In this document: one piece after another, positions 7,779 through 15,972 of the stretch | How the letters are laid out: each line of letters begins with the position of its first letter | How positions within the stretch are numbered: the first letter of the stretch is position 1 | From: Ulvibacterium sp039819225 | Lineage (GTDB): Bacteria; Bacteroidota; Bacteroidia; Flavobacteriales; Flavobacteriaceae | NCBI GenBank assembly: GCA_039819225.1 | Contig: JBCBSN010000016.1 | Span: 1 to 37,188, forward strand | Length of the DNA stretch: 37,188 nucleotides | Direction: 5' to 3' | The notes under the pieces: model-generated | Told to the model about the DNA's origin: nothing | The model's input: only the letters and a program-made list of their open reading frames with translations | The model's database searches: none | Program-made: the position numbers and the translations under genes

Positions 7779-7868
7779 ATGCATTCAATTAAGACGGATA
7801 CAGCATATGGCCTGGCCACCTTGCAACATTGGGTCGCCGTTACGGTCACCACCCACTTTGGTGGGTAA
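7779..7868 (+). CDS. Putative thr operon leader peptide with attenuator-like hairpin
   Basis: A 29-codon frame starts at the ATG at 7779, just behind the predicted transcript start, and ends at TAA 7866-7868, 72 bases before thrA. It begins MHSIKTDTAYGLATL and ends QHWVAVTVTTHFGG, with six Thr codons, three of them in the run Thr-Val-Thr-Thr at 7842-7853. The hairpin ACCCAC-TTTG-GTGGGT (7851-7866) starts at the last of these Thr codons and ends inside the stop codon, so a ribosome waiting for threonyl-tRNA would directly affect its folding. This is the layout of amino-acid attenuators such as enterobacterial thrL. No T-tract follows the hairpin (six A residues do), so a classical intrinsic terminator is not seen; the switch, if real, may act on an alternative fold, Rho or translation of thrA. 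Confidence 0.6.
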   Translation: MHSIKTDTAYGLATLQHWVAVTVTTHFGG

Positions 7869-7940
7869 AAAACTACATACACGTCCGTTATGCGCATTTC
7901 CGCGCCCTACATCAAATAGTACAATCATACGTATAGTAAA

Positions 7941-10385
7941 ATGAAAGTCTTAAAATTTGGGGGTACTTCCGTAGCCAACGCTCAAAATATCGCCCTAGTC
8001 AAGAATATTGTTGCTTCCCGAAGTACGGATAAGATCATTGTGGTCGTTTCCGCCTTTGGAGGTATTACCGATCTTTTATTAAAAGCCGGTCAATTGGCCT
8101 CCGATCAAAATCAGGGGTATCGGGACATTCTGAAGGAAATAGAGGATCGCCACCTCAACACGATTAAGGAATTGATTCCCATTAATGCACAAAGTGGAAT
8201 TCTAAGCAAGGCAAAAAGTGATTTGAACACTCTGGAAACCTTGTTGGAGGGAGCTTTTTTGATCGGAGAAATTACGCCAAAGTTATCCGACAAAATCGTA
8301 AGCTATGGAGAACTTTTATCGTCCTATATTATATCGGAATTTTTTAAGGTCGAAAAACTAAATGCCGTCCTAAAGGACAGTCGGGAATTGATAAAAACCA
8401 ATAGTCCAGGTGGAAGGGCAATGGTGAACTTTGACCTTACCAATGGGCTGTGCAAAACCTATTTTGAAGAGATAAATGCCGCTATTGTGGTGACCCCGGG
8501 CTTTATCGCCTCCTCCGAAAATGGTGACTCTACCACCCTGGGCAGGGGTGGATCTGACTATACGGCCGCTATTTTTGCCGCTGCCGTACAAGCGGAATTA
8601 CTTGAAATTTGGACAGATGTCAGCGGTATGTACACCGCCAATCCCAAGTTGGTAAAACAGGCACGTGCCATTCCCCATATTTCCTATCAGGAAGCTATGG
8701 AGCTTTCCCATTTTGGGGCCAAGGTGCTTTATCCCCCCACCATTCAACCTGTTTTATCCAAAGGTATTTCCATTGCTATCAAAAATACGTTTGAACCGGA
8801 AAATCCGGGAACCCTCATTACCGAAAGTAAAGAAGGAAGGGGGAGAACCGTACGCGGCATCAGCCATGTGGAACATATGGCGTTACTTTCCTTGGAAGGC
8901 CCAGGAATGGTAGGTATTCCCGGGATTTCAAAGCGTTTTTTTGAAGTGCTTTCCCAAGCCGATATCAGCGTAGTACTCATTACCCAGGCCAGCTCCGAAC
9001 ACTCCATTTGTGTGGGAATTTCCGATGATGATACGGAAAAGGCCATTGTCGAAGTAAATACCGCCTTTGCCCATGAAATAGAAAGACAACGGATAAAACC
9101 CGTTTTAGCGGAAAAGGATCTGGCCATTATAGCCTTGGTAGGGGACCATATGAAAAGCCATCAAGGGCTTAGTGGCAAAATGTTCAGCACCTTGGGAAGG
9201 AACAATGTAAATATACGGGCCATTGCACAGGGAGCGTCCGAACGGAACGTTTCCGCGGTAATTGCAAAAATCGATGTAAAAAAGGCCCTGAACGCCCTAC
9301 ATGAGGAATTTTTTGAAGAGAATATAAAGCAGTTGAACCTCTTTGTCATGGGGGTGGGCAATGTGGGTTCAAAATTTTTGGCTCAGATAAGGAAACAAAA
9401 GAAATATTTAAAAGAAGTATTAAAGTTAAATATTAGGGTTATTGGCATCTCCAACTCCCGTACTATGGTGTTCGATGAGGGCGGTATCCCATTAAAAAAT
9501 TGGGAGACCCTCTTGGCGGGTGGCGATAAAGCAAATAAGAATATCTTTTTTGAAAAGGTACAAGAGCTCAACTACAGGAACAGCATCTTTGTAGACAACA
9601 CGGCAAGCGAGGAGGTAGCGGCGACATATACTTCCTATCTGGGCCATAGCATCTCCGTGGTAACCTGTAATAAGATCGCCTGTTCCTCGGACTATGAAAA
9701 CTATTTGGCCCTCAAGGATTTGGCTCGAGAATACAATGCGCCTTTTTTGTTTGAGACCAATGTTGGCGCCGGTCTCCCCATCATTGATACCTTAAAGCAT
9801 TTGATAGCTTCCGGCGATAAAGTCTTGAAGATCCAAGCCGCGCTTTCGGGAAGCCTCAATTTTGTGTTCAACGCATTTAATGATGGCACCACTTTTCACG
9901 ATGTGGTAAAGCAGGCCCAAGAGCAAGGGTATACGGAGCCTGATCCTAAAATTGACCTTAGCGGGATAGACGTGATGCGCAAGATCCTAATATTGGCAAG
10001 AGAAAGTGGAAACCGGTTGGAAATCGATGAAATCCAAAACAAGTCCTTTTTGCCGGACGAGAGTCTGGAAACCAAATCCAATGCTGCTTTCTTTGACTCC
10101 CTCAAAAAATACGAAGCCGATTTTCAGGCATTATATGCAAGGGCCAAAGCAACGGATAGTAAACTCAAATATGTGGCACAATTTGAGAAAGGCAAGGCTT
10201 CCGTAGGTTTGCAAAATATCCCTAAGGGACACGATTTTTACAATTTGGAAGGAAGTGACAATATTGTGCTCTTTTATACGGAACGTTATCCGGACCAGCC
10301 CATGATCATTAAAGGGGCGGGTGCCGGGGCGGATGTAACCGCCTCGGGAATATTTGCGGACATTATTCGGATAGGGAACTTTTAA
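7941..10385 (+). CDS. thrA: Bifunctional aspartokinase / homoserine dehydrogenase
   Basis: The 814-residue fusion catalyses the first step (aspartate to aspartyl phosphate) and the third step (aspartate semialdehyde to homoserine) of threonine and methionine synthesis. The kinase part begins KFGGTSVANAQNI and contains TTLGRGGSDYTAA and EIWTDVSGMYTANP. An ACT-type regulatory region lies at about 310-455 (for example ALLSLEGPGMVGIPGI and NVNIRAIAQGASERNVS). The dehydrogenase begins near residue 468 with the Rossmann motif V-M-G-V-G-N-V-G-S-K-F and includes TNVGAGLPIIDTLKHLIASG and L-S-G-S-L-N-F-V. Length and order match E. coli ThrA. It is the first gene of thrABC and is preceded by the leader peptide; ACT domains suggest feedback by threonine. 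Confidence 0.97.
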   Translation: MKVLKFGGTSVANAQNIALVKNIVASRSTDKIIVVVSAFGGITDLLLKAGQLASDQNQGYRDILKEIEDRHLNTIKELIPINAQSGILSKAKSDLNTLETLLEGAFLIGEITPKLSDKIVSYGELLSSYIISEFFKVEKLNAVLKDSRELIKTNSPGGRAMVNFDLTNGLCKTYFEEINAAIVVTPGFIASSENGDSTTLGRGGSDYTAAIFAAAVQAELLEIWTDVSGMYTANPKLVKQARAIPHISYQEAMELSHFGAKVLYPPTIQPVLSKGISIAIKNTFEPENPGTLITESKEGRGRTVRGISHVEHMALLSLEGPGMVGIPGISKRFFEVLSQADISVVLITQASSEHSICVGISDDDTEKAIVEVNTAFAHEIERQRIKPVLAEKDLAIIALVGDHMKSHQGLSGKMFSTLGRNNVNIRAIAQGASERNVSAVIAKIDVKKALNALHEEFFEENIKQLNLFVMGVGNVGSKFLAQIRKQKKYLKEVLKLNIRVIGISNSRTMVFDEGGIPLKNWETLLAGGDKANKNIFFEKVQELNYRNSIFVDNTASEEVAATYTSYLGHSISVVTCNKIACSSDYENYLALKDLAREYNAPFLFETNVGAGLPIIDTLKHLIASGDKVLKIQAALSGSLNFVFNAFNDGTTFHDVVKQAQEQGYTEPDPKIDLSGIDVMRKILILARESGNRLEIDEIQNKSFLPDESLETKSNAAFFDSLKKYEADFQALYARAKATDSKLKYVAQFEKGKASVGLQNIPKGHDFYNLEGSDNIVLFYTERYPDQPMIIKGAGAGADVTASGIFADIIRIGNF

Positions 10386-10470
10386 AAGTTTCACGTTTCC
10401 TTTGTTTCAAGTTTAAGGTTAGCCTTCTGATACCTAAACCAAAACTTGAAACCCTAGAAACTAAAAACTT
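10386..10470. repeat. Long imperfect palindrome between thrA and thrB
   Basis: The whole thrA-thrB gap is an imperfect palindrome with arms of about 34 bases. The core is GTTTCAAGTTT (10404-10414) against AAACTTGAAAC (10442-10452), with inner GGTT/AACC (10417-10420 and 10437-10440). Outer arms GTTTC (10395-10399) against GAAAC (10457-10461) and AAGTTT near 10386 against AAACTT near 10465 extend it. As RNA it would form a long A/U-rich stem with internal loops just before the thrB start at 10480. It may tune thrB expression or mRNA stability, or be a mobile intergenic repeat of the type spread through flavobacterial genomes. Confidence 0.7.
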
Positions 10471-10479
10471 AAAACTACA

Positions 10480-11406
10480 ATGAACAAAGAAATCAAAATA
10501 TTCTGTCCGGCCACCATTGCCAATGTTTCCTGCGGCTTTGATGTACTGGGTGTAGCTCTGGACGCCGTGGGGGATGAAATGACGGTGCGAAAGGTGGAGG
10601 AAAAAGGGATACGCATTACGCAATTAACAGGGCAGGATCTGCCCAGGGAAGCGCATCGTAATGTGGCCGGGGTTGCCGGAATGGCCCTCTTGGCCAAAAG
10701 CGATTATGATGGTGGTTTTGAGGTTGAAATCCATAAAAAAATCAAGGCGGGCAGTGGTATTGGCAGTAGCGCGGCAAGCTCCAGTGGTGCGGTTTGGGCC
10801 ATGAACGAACTTTTAGGCGGGCCTTTTTCAAAAATCGATTTGATCCAATTTGCCATGGAAGGGGAACGTTTGGCCAGTGGAGTGGCACATGCGGACAATG
10901 TGGCCCCTGCCCTATTCGGGGGGTTCACCCTGGTGCGCTGTTATGACCCCTTGGATATTGTTCCCATCCCCAGTCCGTCCGAACTGTATGCAACGGTAAT
11001 CCACCCGCAAATCGAAGTAAAGACCTCGGATTCGCGCAAAATATTAAAAACCAATATTACCCTAGAAGACGGCATTAAACAATGGGGAAATTTGGGTGGC
11101 CTGGTCGCAGGGCTCTTTACCAATGACTATGAACTCATTGGCAGGTCCTTGGTAGACCATATTGTAGAGCCCATTCGCTCTATACTCATACCCGGCTACG
11201 AGGCCATAAAATCAGAATCGTTGGAGGCTGGTGCCTTAGGATGCGGGATTTCGGGGTCAGGGCCCTCCATTTTTGCCTTTAGCAAAGGGGAGACCAGCGC
11301 GGAAAAAGTGGCTATGGTGATGAAAAAAGTATATCAAAAAATTGGGGTAGACTATGATGTACATGTATCCAAGGTGAATACGGAGGGGGTAAGGGAGTTG
11401 AATTGA
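10480..11406 (+). CDS. thrB: Homoserine kinase
   Basis: The 308-residue protein is a GHMP-superfamily kinase that phosphorylates homoserine to O-phosphohomoserine, the substrate of ThrC. The N-terminus has C-P-A-T-I-A-N-V-S-C-G-F-D-V-L-G, the substrate-side motif, and residues about 89-104 carry the ATP loop IKAGSGIGSSAASSSGAVWA. The C-terminal GHMP motif is G-A-L-G-C-G-I-S-G-S-G-P-S. Length is normal for the family. It is the second gene of thrABC, separated from thrA by the long palindrome. Its TGA stop overlaps the first base of a heptamer tandem repeat. Confidence 0.96.
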   Translation: MNKEIKIFCPATIANVSCGFDVLGVALDAVGDEMTVRKVEEKGIRITQLTGQDLPREAHRNVAGVAGMALLAKSDYDGGFEVEIHKKIKAGSGIGSSAASSSGAVWAMNELLGGPFSKIDLIQFAMEGERLASGVAHADNVAPALFGGFTLVRCYDPLDIVPIPSPSELYATVIHPQIEVKTSDSRKILKTNITLEDGIKQWGNLGGLVAGLFTNDYELIGRSLVDHIVEPIRSILIPGYEAIKSESLEAGALGCGISGSGPSIFAFSKGETSAEKVAMVMKKVYQKIGVDYDVHVSKVNTEGVRELN

Positions 11407-11433
11407 TGCTAGATGCTAGATGCTAGATGCTAG
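11406..11433. repeat. Tandem heptamer repeat (ATGCTAG)x4
   Basis: Four perfect copies of ATGCTAG run from 11406 to 11433, starting in the thrB stop codon. Because the unit is seven bases long, its TAG falls successively in all three frames, so the array stops translation in any plus-strand frame. It may have grown by slippage. A second array with a different seven-base unit follows the stop of another gene at 16268. Confidence 0.9.
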
Positions 11434-11561
11434 AAATATATGAAAGATACTGAATTACATCATGTGCCCAAAAATCTTACTAAAGGATTGAATATAAAAA
11501 CATAGCCATCCGCCTACGTAGCTATTTCATTAAATAATTGTTTCATTATTAAATTTAGTAA

Positions 11562-12857
11562 TTGAACTTCTACAGTCTAAACCATAAAGCACCAAACGCA
11601 TCCTTTAGGGAAGCCGTCATTGCAGGTATCGCTCCAGATCGGGGCCTGTATTTTCCGGAACATATTTCGCCTTTGCTACCTGCTTTTTTTGATGGGATAA
11701 CGGATTTGGCCCATCCCGAAATTGCCTTTGAATCCATTCGCCAATTTGTTAAGGAAGATATTCCGGACGATACGCTTTATGATATCCTGGAAAAAGTATT
11801 GGATTTTGATTTCCCCGTGGTAGAAATCGAAGAAAATGTGGCCGCTTTGGAACTCTTTCACGGCCCTACCATGGCATTTAAGGATGTTGGAGCCCGATTT
11901 ATGGCTCAATGTCTGGGATACTTTTCAAAGGACAACGATGATGAAATTACCGTCCTGGTAGCAACTTCAGGAGATACCGGCGGTGCTGTAGCAAATGGTT
12001 TTTTGGGTGTGGATGGAGTAAAGGTAGTAATCCTATATCCCAGTGGAAAGGTCAGCGATATCCAAGAACGGCAACTGACTACCTTAGGACAGAACATTTC
12101 GGCCTTGGAAGTGGAAGGTACCTTTGATGATTGCCAAAAAATGGTAAAGACCGCCTTTTTGGACAAGACATTATCAGGGAATATAAGACTTACCTCGGCC
12201 AATTCCATCAATGTGGCCCGTTGGCTTCCCCAGCTTTTTTACTTCCTTTTCGCCTTCAAACAGGCCAAATTAGAAGAGAAGGAAATCGTCTTTTCCGTAC
12301 CCAGTGGCAATTTAGGGAACCTTTGTGCCGGAATGGTGGCCCAAAAATTGGGAATGCCCTGCAAGCATTTTATCGCGTCAACGAACGTAAATGACACCGT
12401 GCCCCAGTTTATGCATAGCGGGGAATATAGGCCCAAACCCTCAACCGCCACAATATCCAATGCCATGGACGTGGGAGACCCCAGTAATTTTGTGCGCATT
12501 CGCCACCTATACAAAGACAATTTTACCGAACTGAAAAAAAATCTCTCCTCCTACGCCTTTACCGATATGCAAACCAAGGCAGCCATGGAAAAGGTCTTTC
12601 AAGATTCCGGATATATTTTAGATCCCCATGGTGCCGTGGGATATTTGGGACTAAAATGCTATATGGAAAATCATCCCCAGACCTATGGCATTTTTTTAGA
12701 AACTGCACATCCGGTTAAGTTTTTGGATGTAGTGGAACGGACCATTGACCAGTCACTGGAACTACCTTTACAGATTAAAAACCTTATGGGGAAAACCAAA
12801 AAATCCATAAAAATAAGTACGTATCAGGAATTAAATGACCACCTATCGAAAGGCTAA
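11562..12857 (+). CDS. thrC: Threonine synthase
   Basis: The 431-residue enzyme turns O-phosphohomoserine into threonine using pyridoxal phosphate. Clear signs are L-F-H-G-P-T-M-A-F-K-D-V-G with the PLP-binding Lys, V-A-T-S-G-D-T-G-G-A-V-A-N-G-F, S-A-N-S-I-N-V-A-R and V-P-S-G-N-L-G-N-L-C-A-G. The N-terminus MNFYSLNHKAPNASFREAV is the usual beginning of flavobacterial ThrC, which fixes the start at a TTG codon at 11562; no ATG or GTG fits. It is the last gene of thrABC, 155 bases after thrB. That gap holds the heptamer repeat and A/T-rich sequence, without a consensus promoter at a workable distance. Confidence 0.96.
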   Translation: MNFYSLNHKAPNASFREAVIAGIAPDRGLYFPEHISPLLPAFFDGITDLAHPEIAFESIRQFVKEDIPDDTLYDILEKVLDFDFPVVEIEENVAALELFHGPTMAFKDVGARFMAQCLGYFSKDNDDEITVLVATSGDTGGAVANGFLGVDGVKVVILYPSGKVSDIQERQLTTLGQNISALEVEGTFDDCQKMVKTAFLDKTLSGNIRLTSANSINVARWLPQLFYFLFAFKQAKLEEKEIVFSVPSGNLGNLCAGMVAQKLGMPCKHFIASTNVNDTVPQFMHSGEYRPKPSTATISNAMDVGDPSNFVRIRHLYKDNFTELKKNLSSYAFTDMQTKAAMEKVFQDSGYILDPHGAVGYLGLKCYMENHPQTYGIFLETAHPVKFLDVVERTIDQSLELPLQIKNLMGKTKKSIKISTYQELNDHLSKG

Positions 12858-12911
12858 AAATCTCTATTTTTTGGGAATTTCAATTTTGTGGAAAACATGG
12901 GGTACGCTCAC

Positions 12912-12942
12912 TTTCCGTTCGTCAAATTATTCAATAGCTTTG
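12912..12942 (+). promoter_or_regulatory. Probable promoter of the gcvT operon
   Basis: TTTC at 12912-12915, 19 bases, then TAGCTTTG at 12935-12942. The -7 box is a full match to TAnnTTTG and the -33 box differs from TTTG in one base. Transcription should start near 12949, giving a 5' leader of about 150 bases before the gcvT ATG. Confidence 0.6.
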
Positions 12943-12970
12943 CGCCGTCAAAAAAAACAAGTGGCGGACG

Positions 12971-13009
12971 TATAGGATATAGCAAGGAAGGACCAGCGCT
13001 AAACCTATA
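12971..13009 (+). other. Two-part hairpin in the gcvT 5' leader
   Basis: In the predicted 5' leader of gcvT, TATAGG (12971-12976) pairs with CCTATA (13004-13009), and inside it TAGC pairs with GCTA around a purine-rich loop. A smaller pairing CGCC (12943-12946) with GGCG (12963-12966) precedes it. The sequence does not match the glycine riboswitch core as I know it. It could be a structured leader or a chance fold. Confidence 0.35.
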
Positions 13010-13041
13010 TACTTCTAAACTTCGACCTTTTTGGATTTGTA

Positions 13042-13065
13042 TTTGAGTTTGAGTTTGAGTTTGAA
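13042..13065. repeat. Tandem hexamer repeat TTTGAG x4
   Basis: Three perfect TTTGAG units and one TTTGAA run from 13042 to 13065, preceded by a related TTTGTA. The array lies in the 5' leader of gcvT, about 35 bases before the ATG. It creates a spurious in-frame N-terminal extension (L-S-L-S-L-S-L-N) for gcvT. Copy-number change here could alter the leader length. Confidence 0.85.
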
Positions 13066-13099
13066 CTTAAGACTACGGAAACCATTGATATCTGTACCC

Positions 13100-14185
13100 A
13101 TGAAAAATACGGCATTGACGGAGACACATAAGGCGTTGGGAGCCAAAATAGTGCCTTTTGCGGGTTATAACATGCCCGTTTCCTATGAAGGTGTGAAGGT
13201 GGAACATGAAACCGTACGTAATGGCATCGGGGTTTTTGATGTTTCCCATATGGGCGAATTCTTGATTTCAGGACCTAGGGCCTTGGATTTAATCCAAAAA
13301 GTAAGCTCCAATGATGCTTCCAAGCTAACGATCGGCAAGGCACAATACAGTTGTCTTCCCAATGAAACCGGCGGTATCGTTGACGATCTTATTATATATC
13401 GAATCAAGGAAGAACAATACCTCTTGGTGGTCAATGCGGCGAATATCCAAAAAGATTGGGCCCATATTTCAAAATACAATGCGGAATTCAATGCGGCAAT
13501 GCGGGATATTTCCGAGGACTATTCGCTTTTGGCGATACAAGGCCCCAAAGCGGTAACCGCTATGCAGTCCTTGACCTCTGCTAATCTTTCCGAAATCAAA
13601 TTCTATAATTTTGTCGTTGCCGATTTTGCAGGTATCCGGCACGTCATCATATCGGCCACTGGATATACCGGTTCCGGGGGGTTTGAAATCTATTGTAAAA
13701 ACAGCGAAGTACAGCAAATATGGGACAAGGTACTTGAAGCTGGGGCCAATTTTGGCATAAAACCGATAGGATTGGCCGCACGGGACACCTTGCGTTTGGA
13801 AATGGGCTATTGTCTCTATGGCAACGATATCAACGACACTACCTCCCCTATTGAAGCAGGACTGGGATGGATTACCAAATTCACCAAGGATTTTGTGAAT
13901 GCCGAAGCCCTGCAAAAAGAAAAGGAACATGGCCCAAAACGCAAATTGATCGCTTTTGAATTGGACGATCGAGGCATTCCCCGCCAGGGGTACGACATCG
14001 TAGACGGGCAGGGCCTAAAAATTGGGGACGTAACTTCGGGCACCATGGCGCCCTCCCTGGGCAAAGGCATCGGCTTGGGTTATGTGCCCATAGTTTTTTC
14101 CAAGGTGGGCAGTAAGATTACTATACAAATCCGTAAAAATAGGGTTCCGGCGACCGTGGTAAAGCTTCCCTTTTATAAAACCTAA
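13100..14185 (+). CDS. gcvT: Aminomethyltransferase (glycine cleavage system T protein)
   Basis: The 361-residue protein transfers the methylene group from the aminomethyl arm of the H protein to tetrahydrofolate, releasing ammonia. The start is the ATG at 13100 (MKNTALTETHKALGAKIVPF), which matches the usual N-terminus; an upstream ATG at 13031 only reads through the hexamer repeat. Seen motifs: F-A-G-Y-N-M-P-V-S-Y, D-V-S-H-M-G-E-F, S-A-T-G-Y-T-G-S-G-G-F-E-I-Y, L-A-A-R-D-T-L-R-L-E and S-P-I-E-A-G-L-G-W. The length is normal. Other glycine cleavage genes are not nearby, as is common in flavobacteria. It overlaps the next gene by one base (TAATG). Confidence 0.96.
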   Translation: MKNTALTETHKALGAKIVPFAGYNMPVSYEGVKVEHETVRNGIGVFDVSHMGEFLISGPRALDLIQKVSSNDASKLTIGKAQYSCLPNETGGIVDDLIIYRIKEEQYLLVVNAANIQKDWAHISKYNAEFNAAMRDISEDYSLLAIQGPKAVTAMQSLTSANLSEIKFYNFVVADFAGIRHVIISATGYTGSGGFEIYCKNSEVQQIWDKVLEAGANFGIKPIGLAARDTLRLEMGYCLYGNDINDTTSPIEAGLGWITKFTKDFVNAEALQKEKEHGPKRKLIAFELDDRGIPRQGYDIVDGQGLKIGDVTSGTMAPSLGKGIGLGYVPIVFSKVGSKITIQIRKNRVPATVVKLPFYKT

Positions 14186-15099
14186 TGGTGGATTATCAAC
14201 ACATCTTGGACGGCATAGCCGAGAATTGTCTAAAAACCCGAGACCGTGGGAAGGTGGCCACCTATATCCCTGAACTGGCCAAGGTAAGAAAGACCAAATT
14301 TGGTATCCATTTGGTAGATTCAAAAAAGAACAATTTCCGGGCGAGAGATTCCCAGGAGCCCTTTTCCGTACAGAGTATCTCCAAGGTATTGAGCTTGGCA
14401 CTTGCATTGACCTTTGTGGACACCCAATTATGGCAAAGGGTAGATGTGGAACCATCCGGGGATCCGTTCAACCATTTGTCCTTATTGGAATTTGAAAACG
14501 GTATTCCCAGAAACCCCCTTATCAATGCCGGGGCCATTGTAGTAGCCGATATTCTTATCTCCAAATTAAAGGATCCAAAACAGGATTTTTTACGTTTTGT
14601 TAGGGAACTTGCCAATGATGCCACCATTCATTATGATAAAAAGGTGGCTCTGTCCGAGAAGAATACCGGTTTTAAAAACTATGCGGCCGCCCATCTTTTA
14701 AAATCATATGGCAATCTACTTAATGATGTAGATGCCGTATTGGACTTTTACTTTCACCAATGTTCCCTGACTATGAGCTGTGAACAGCTTACCAGGGCAT
14801 TCTACATGTTCATGAACCGCGGGCAATGCCAGCAAGGCCATACCTACCTCACCCTGGCCCAGGTAAAACGGATCAATGCCATAATGCTCACCTGCGGATT
14901 TTATGATGAGGCAGGCGAATTTGCCTTTGAAGTAGGCCTACCGGGCAAAAGTGGCGTTGGTGGCGGTATCGTTGCCTTGCTGCCGAGCAAGTTCTGTGTG
15001 GCCGTCTGGTCGCCCGGGCTCAATACTAAGGGAAATTCCAAATTAGGTTTGGAGGCATTGGAGCGGTTAACAACGGAGACCCGTCAATCCATATTTTAA
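14185..15099 (+). CDS. glsA: Glutaminase
   Basis: The 304-residue enzyme hydrolyses glutamine to glutamate and ammonia. It belongs to the serine-dependent beta-lactamase-like glutaminase family: Q-S-I-S-K-V-L-S-L-A holds the Ser-x-x-Lys catalytic pair at about residues 64-67. G-x-P-R-N-P-L-I-N-A-G-A-I and G-K-S-G-V-G-G-G-I-V-A are the other family blocks. The length matches GlsA/YbaS. The ATG overlaps the gcvT stop codon by one base and the stop TAA abuts the next ATG, so the three genes are translationally coupled. No signal peptide is visible, so it is cytoplasmic. Confidence 0.95.
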   Translation: MVDYQHILDGIAENCLKTRDRGKVATYIPELAKVRKTKFGIHLVDSKKNNFRARDSQEPFSVQSISKVLSLALALTFVDTQLWQRVDVEPSGDPFNHLSLLEFENGIPRNPLINAGAIVVADILISKLKDPKQDFLRFVRELANDATIHYDKKVALSEKNTGFKNYAAAHLLKSYGNLLNDVDAVLDFYFHQCSLTMSCEQLTRAFYMFMNRGQCQQGHTYLTLAQVKRINAIMLTCGFYDEAGEFAFEVGLPGKSGVGGGIVALLPSKFCVAVWSPGLNTKGNSKLGLEALERLTTETRQSIF

Positions 15100-15924
15100 A
15101 TGGAGGTTTCAAAAAGAATCCTGATTTTGGGAGGTAGCGGCTTTTTGGGAAATGCCCTGTACAAGGAACTGTGCCAATATTTTGACACCTATGGCACCTA
15201 CTTTAGAGCCCGGCAGTCCTTTGAGGGCAACCAACAATTCATCCGTTATGACCTAGGGGAGGACGATGTGTTTCAACTCCTGCAAAAGTTGCGGCCACAA
15301 ATTGTAATATCGGCATTAAGGGGTCCTTTTGCGGCACAGATCCAGGCACATCGGCATATTGTGGAGTACATTGCGCAGCATGACTGTAAATTGCTCTTTC
15401 TGTCATCGGCCAATGTTTTTGACTACTACAGCAAATATCCCTCCTATGAATACGACAAAACCCTTTCCGAAAGTGTATACGGGCGCTTAAAGATTAAAAT
15501 TGAAAATATGCTTTTGCGTCTTCCCAAAAAGAAAATGGCCATCCTACGGGCACCTATGGTCTTTGGCAATGCCTCTCCCCGTATAAAGGAAATAAAAAAG
15601 TTTGTTTTGCAGAACGAGGCCATAGAGGTATTCCCAAATCTTGTAATGAACGTAACCCATGATGATAAATTGGCTCAACAGGTGCACTATATCGTCAACA
15701 GAAATAAGTCCGGCATATTTCATTTAGGTAGTAGGGATTTGGTGCACCACGAGGATTTCATAAAGGAAATCATCAACAGGATCGGGGATTTCAATCCATT
15801 ATACAAAAGAGTTTTTACTACCAATGACGAGCGGTATTTGGCCGTTTTGCCCAAGGACAATAAATTACCGAAAAACCTCCAGATAACGAGTCAGGAAATC
15901 ATTGAGCATCATATTGCGGGCTGA
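15100..15924 (+). CDS. NAD(P)-dependent SDR / RmlD-like sugar-nucleotide reductase family protein
   Basis: The 274-residue protein has an extended short-chain dehydrogenase fold. The N-terminal Rossmann motif is I-L-G-G-S-G-F-L-G-N, the active-site Ser lies in L-F-L-S-S-A-N-V-F-D-Y, and the catalytic Tyr-x-x-x-Lys is V-Y-G-R-L-K. The block R-A-P-M-V-F-G and the late G-I-F-H-L-G-S-R-D are typical of dTDP-4-dehydrorhamnose reductase-like proteins. It starts directly after the glutaminase stop, so it is cotranscribed with gcvT and glsA. No other rhamnose-pathway gene is near, so the true substrate is unknown. A general family assignment is safe, the specific reaction is not. Confidence 0.85.
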   Translation: MEVSKRILILGGSGFLGNALYKELCQYFDTYGTYFRARQSFEGNQQFIRYDLGEDDVFQLLQKLRPQIVISALRGPFAAQIQAHRHIVEYIAQHDCKLLFLSSANVFDYYSKYPSYEYDKTLSESVYGRLKIKIENMLLRLPKKKMAILRAPMVFGNASPRIKEIKKFVLQNEAIEVFPNLVMNVTHDDKLAQQVHYIVNRNKSGIFHLGSRDLVHHEDFIKEIINRIGDFNPLYKRVFTTNDERYLAVLPKDNKLPKNLQITSQEIIEHHIAG

Positions 15925-15972
15925 TTTTCTTATTTTTGAACTTGACTTGAATTCTTTATTAAAAATGAAGCT

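Noticed and set aside
7851..7880. Classical intrinsic terminator in the thr leader
   Set aside because: The six-pair hairpin is followed by A residues, not by a T-run.
12943..13009. Glycine riboswitch ahead of gcvT
   Set aside because: The leader folds, but the conserved glycine-aptamer core sequences are not visible.
13031..13099. N-terminal extension of gcvT
   Set aside because: It reads through the TTTGAG hexamer array as a Leu-Ser repeat and has no counterpart in GcvT; the ATG at 13100 fits the family.
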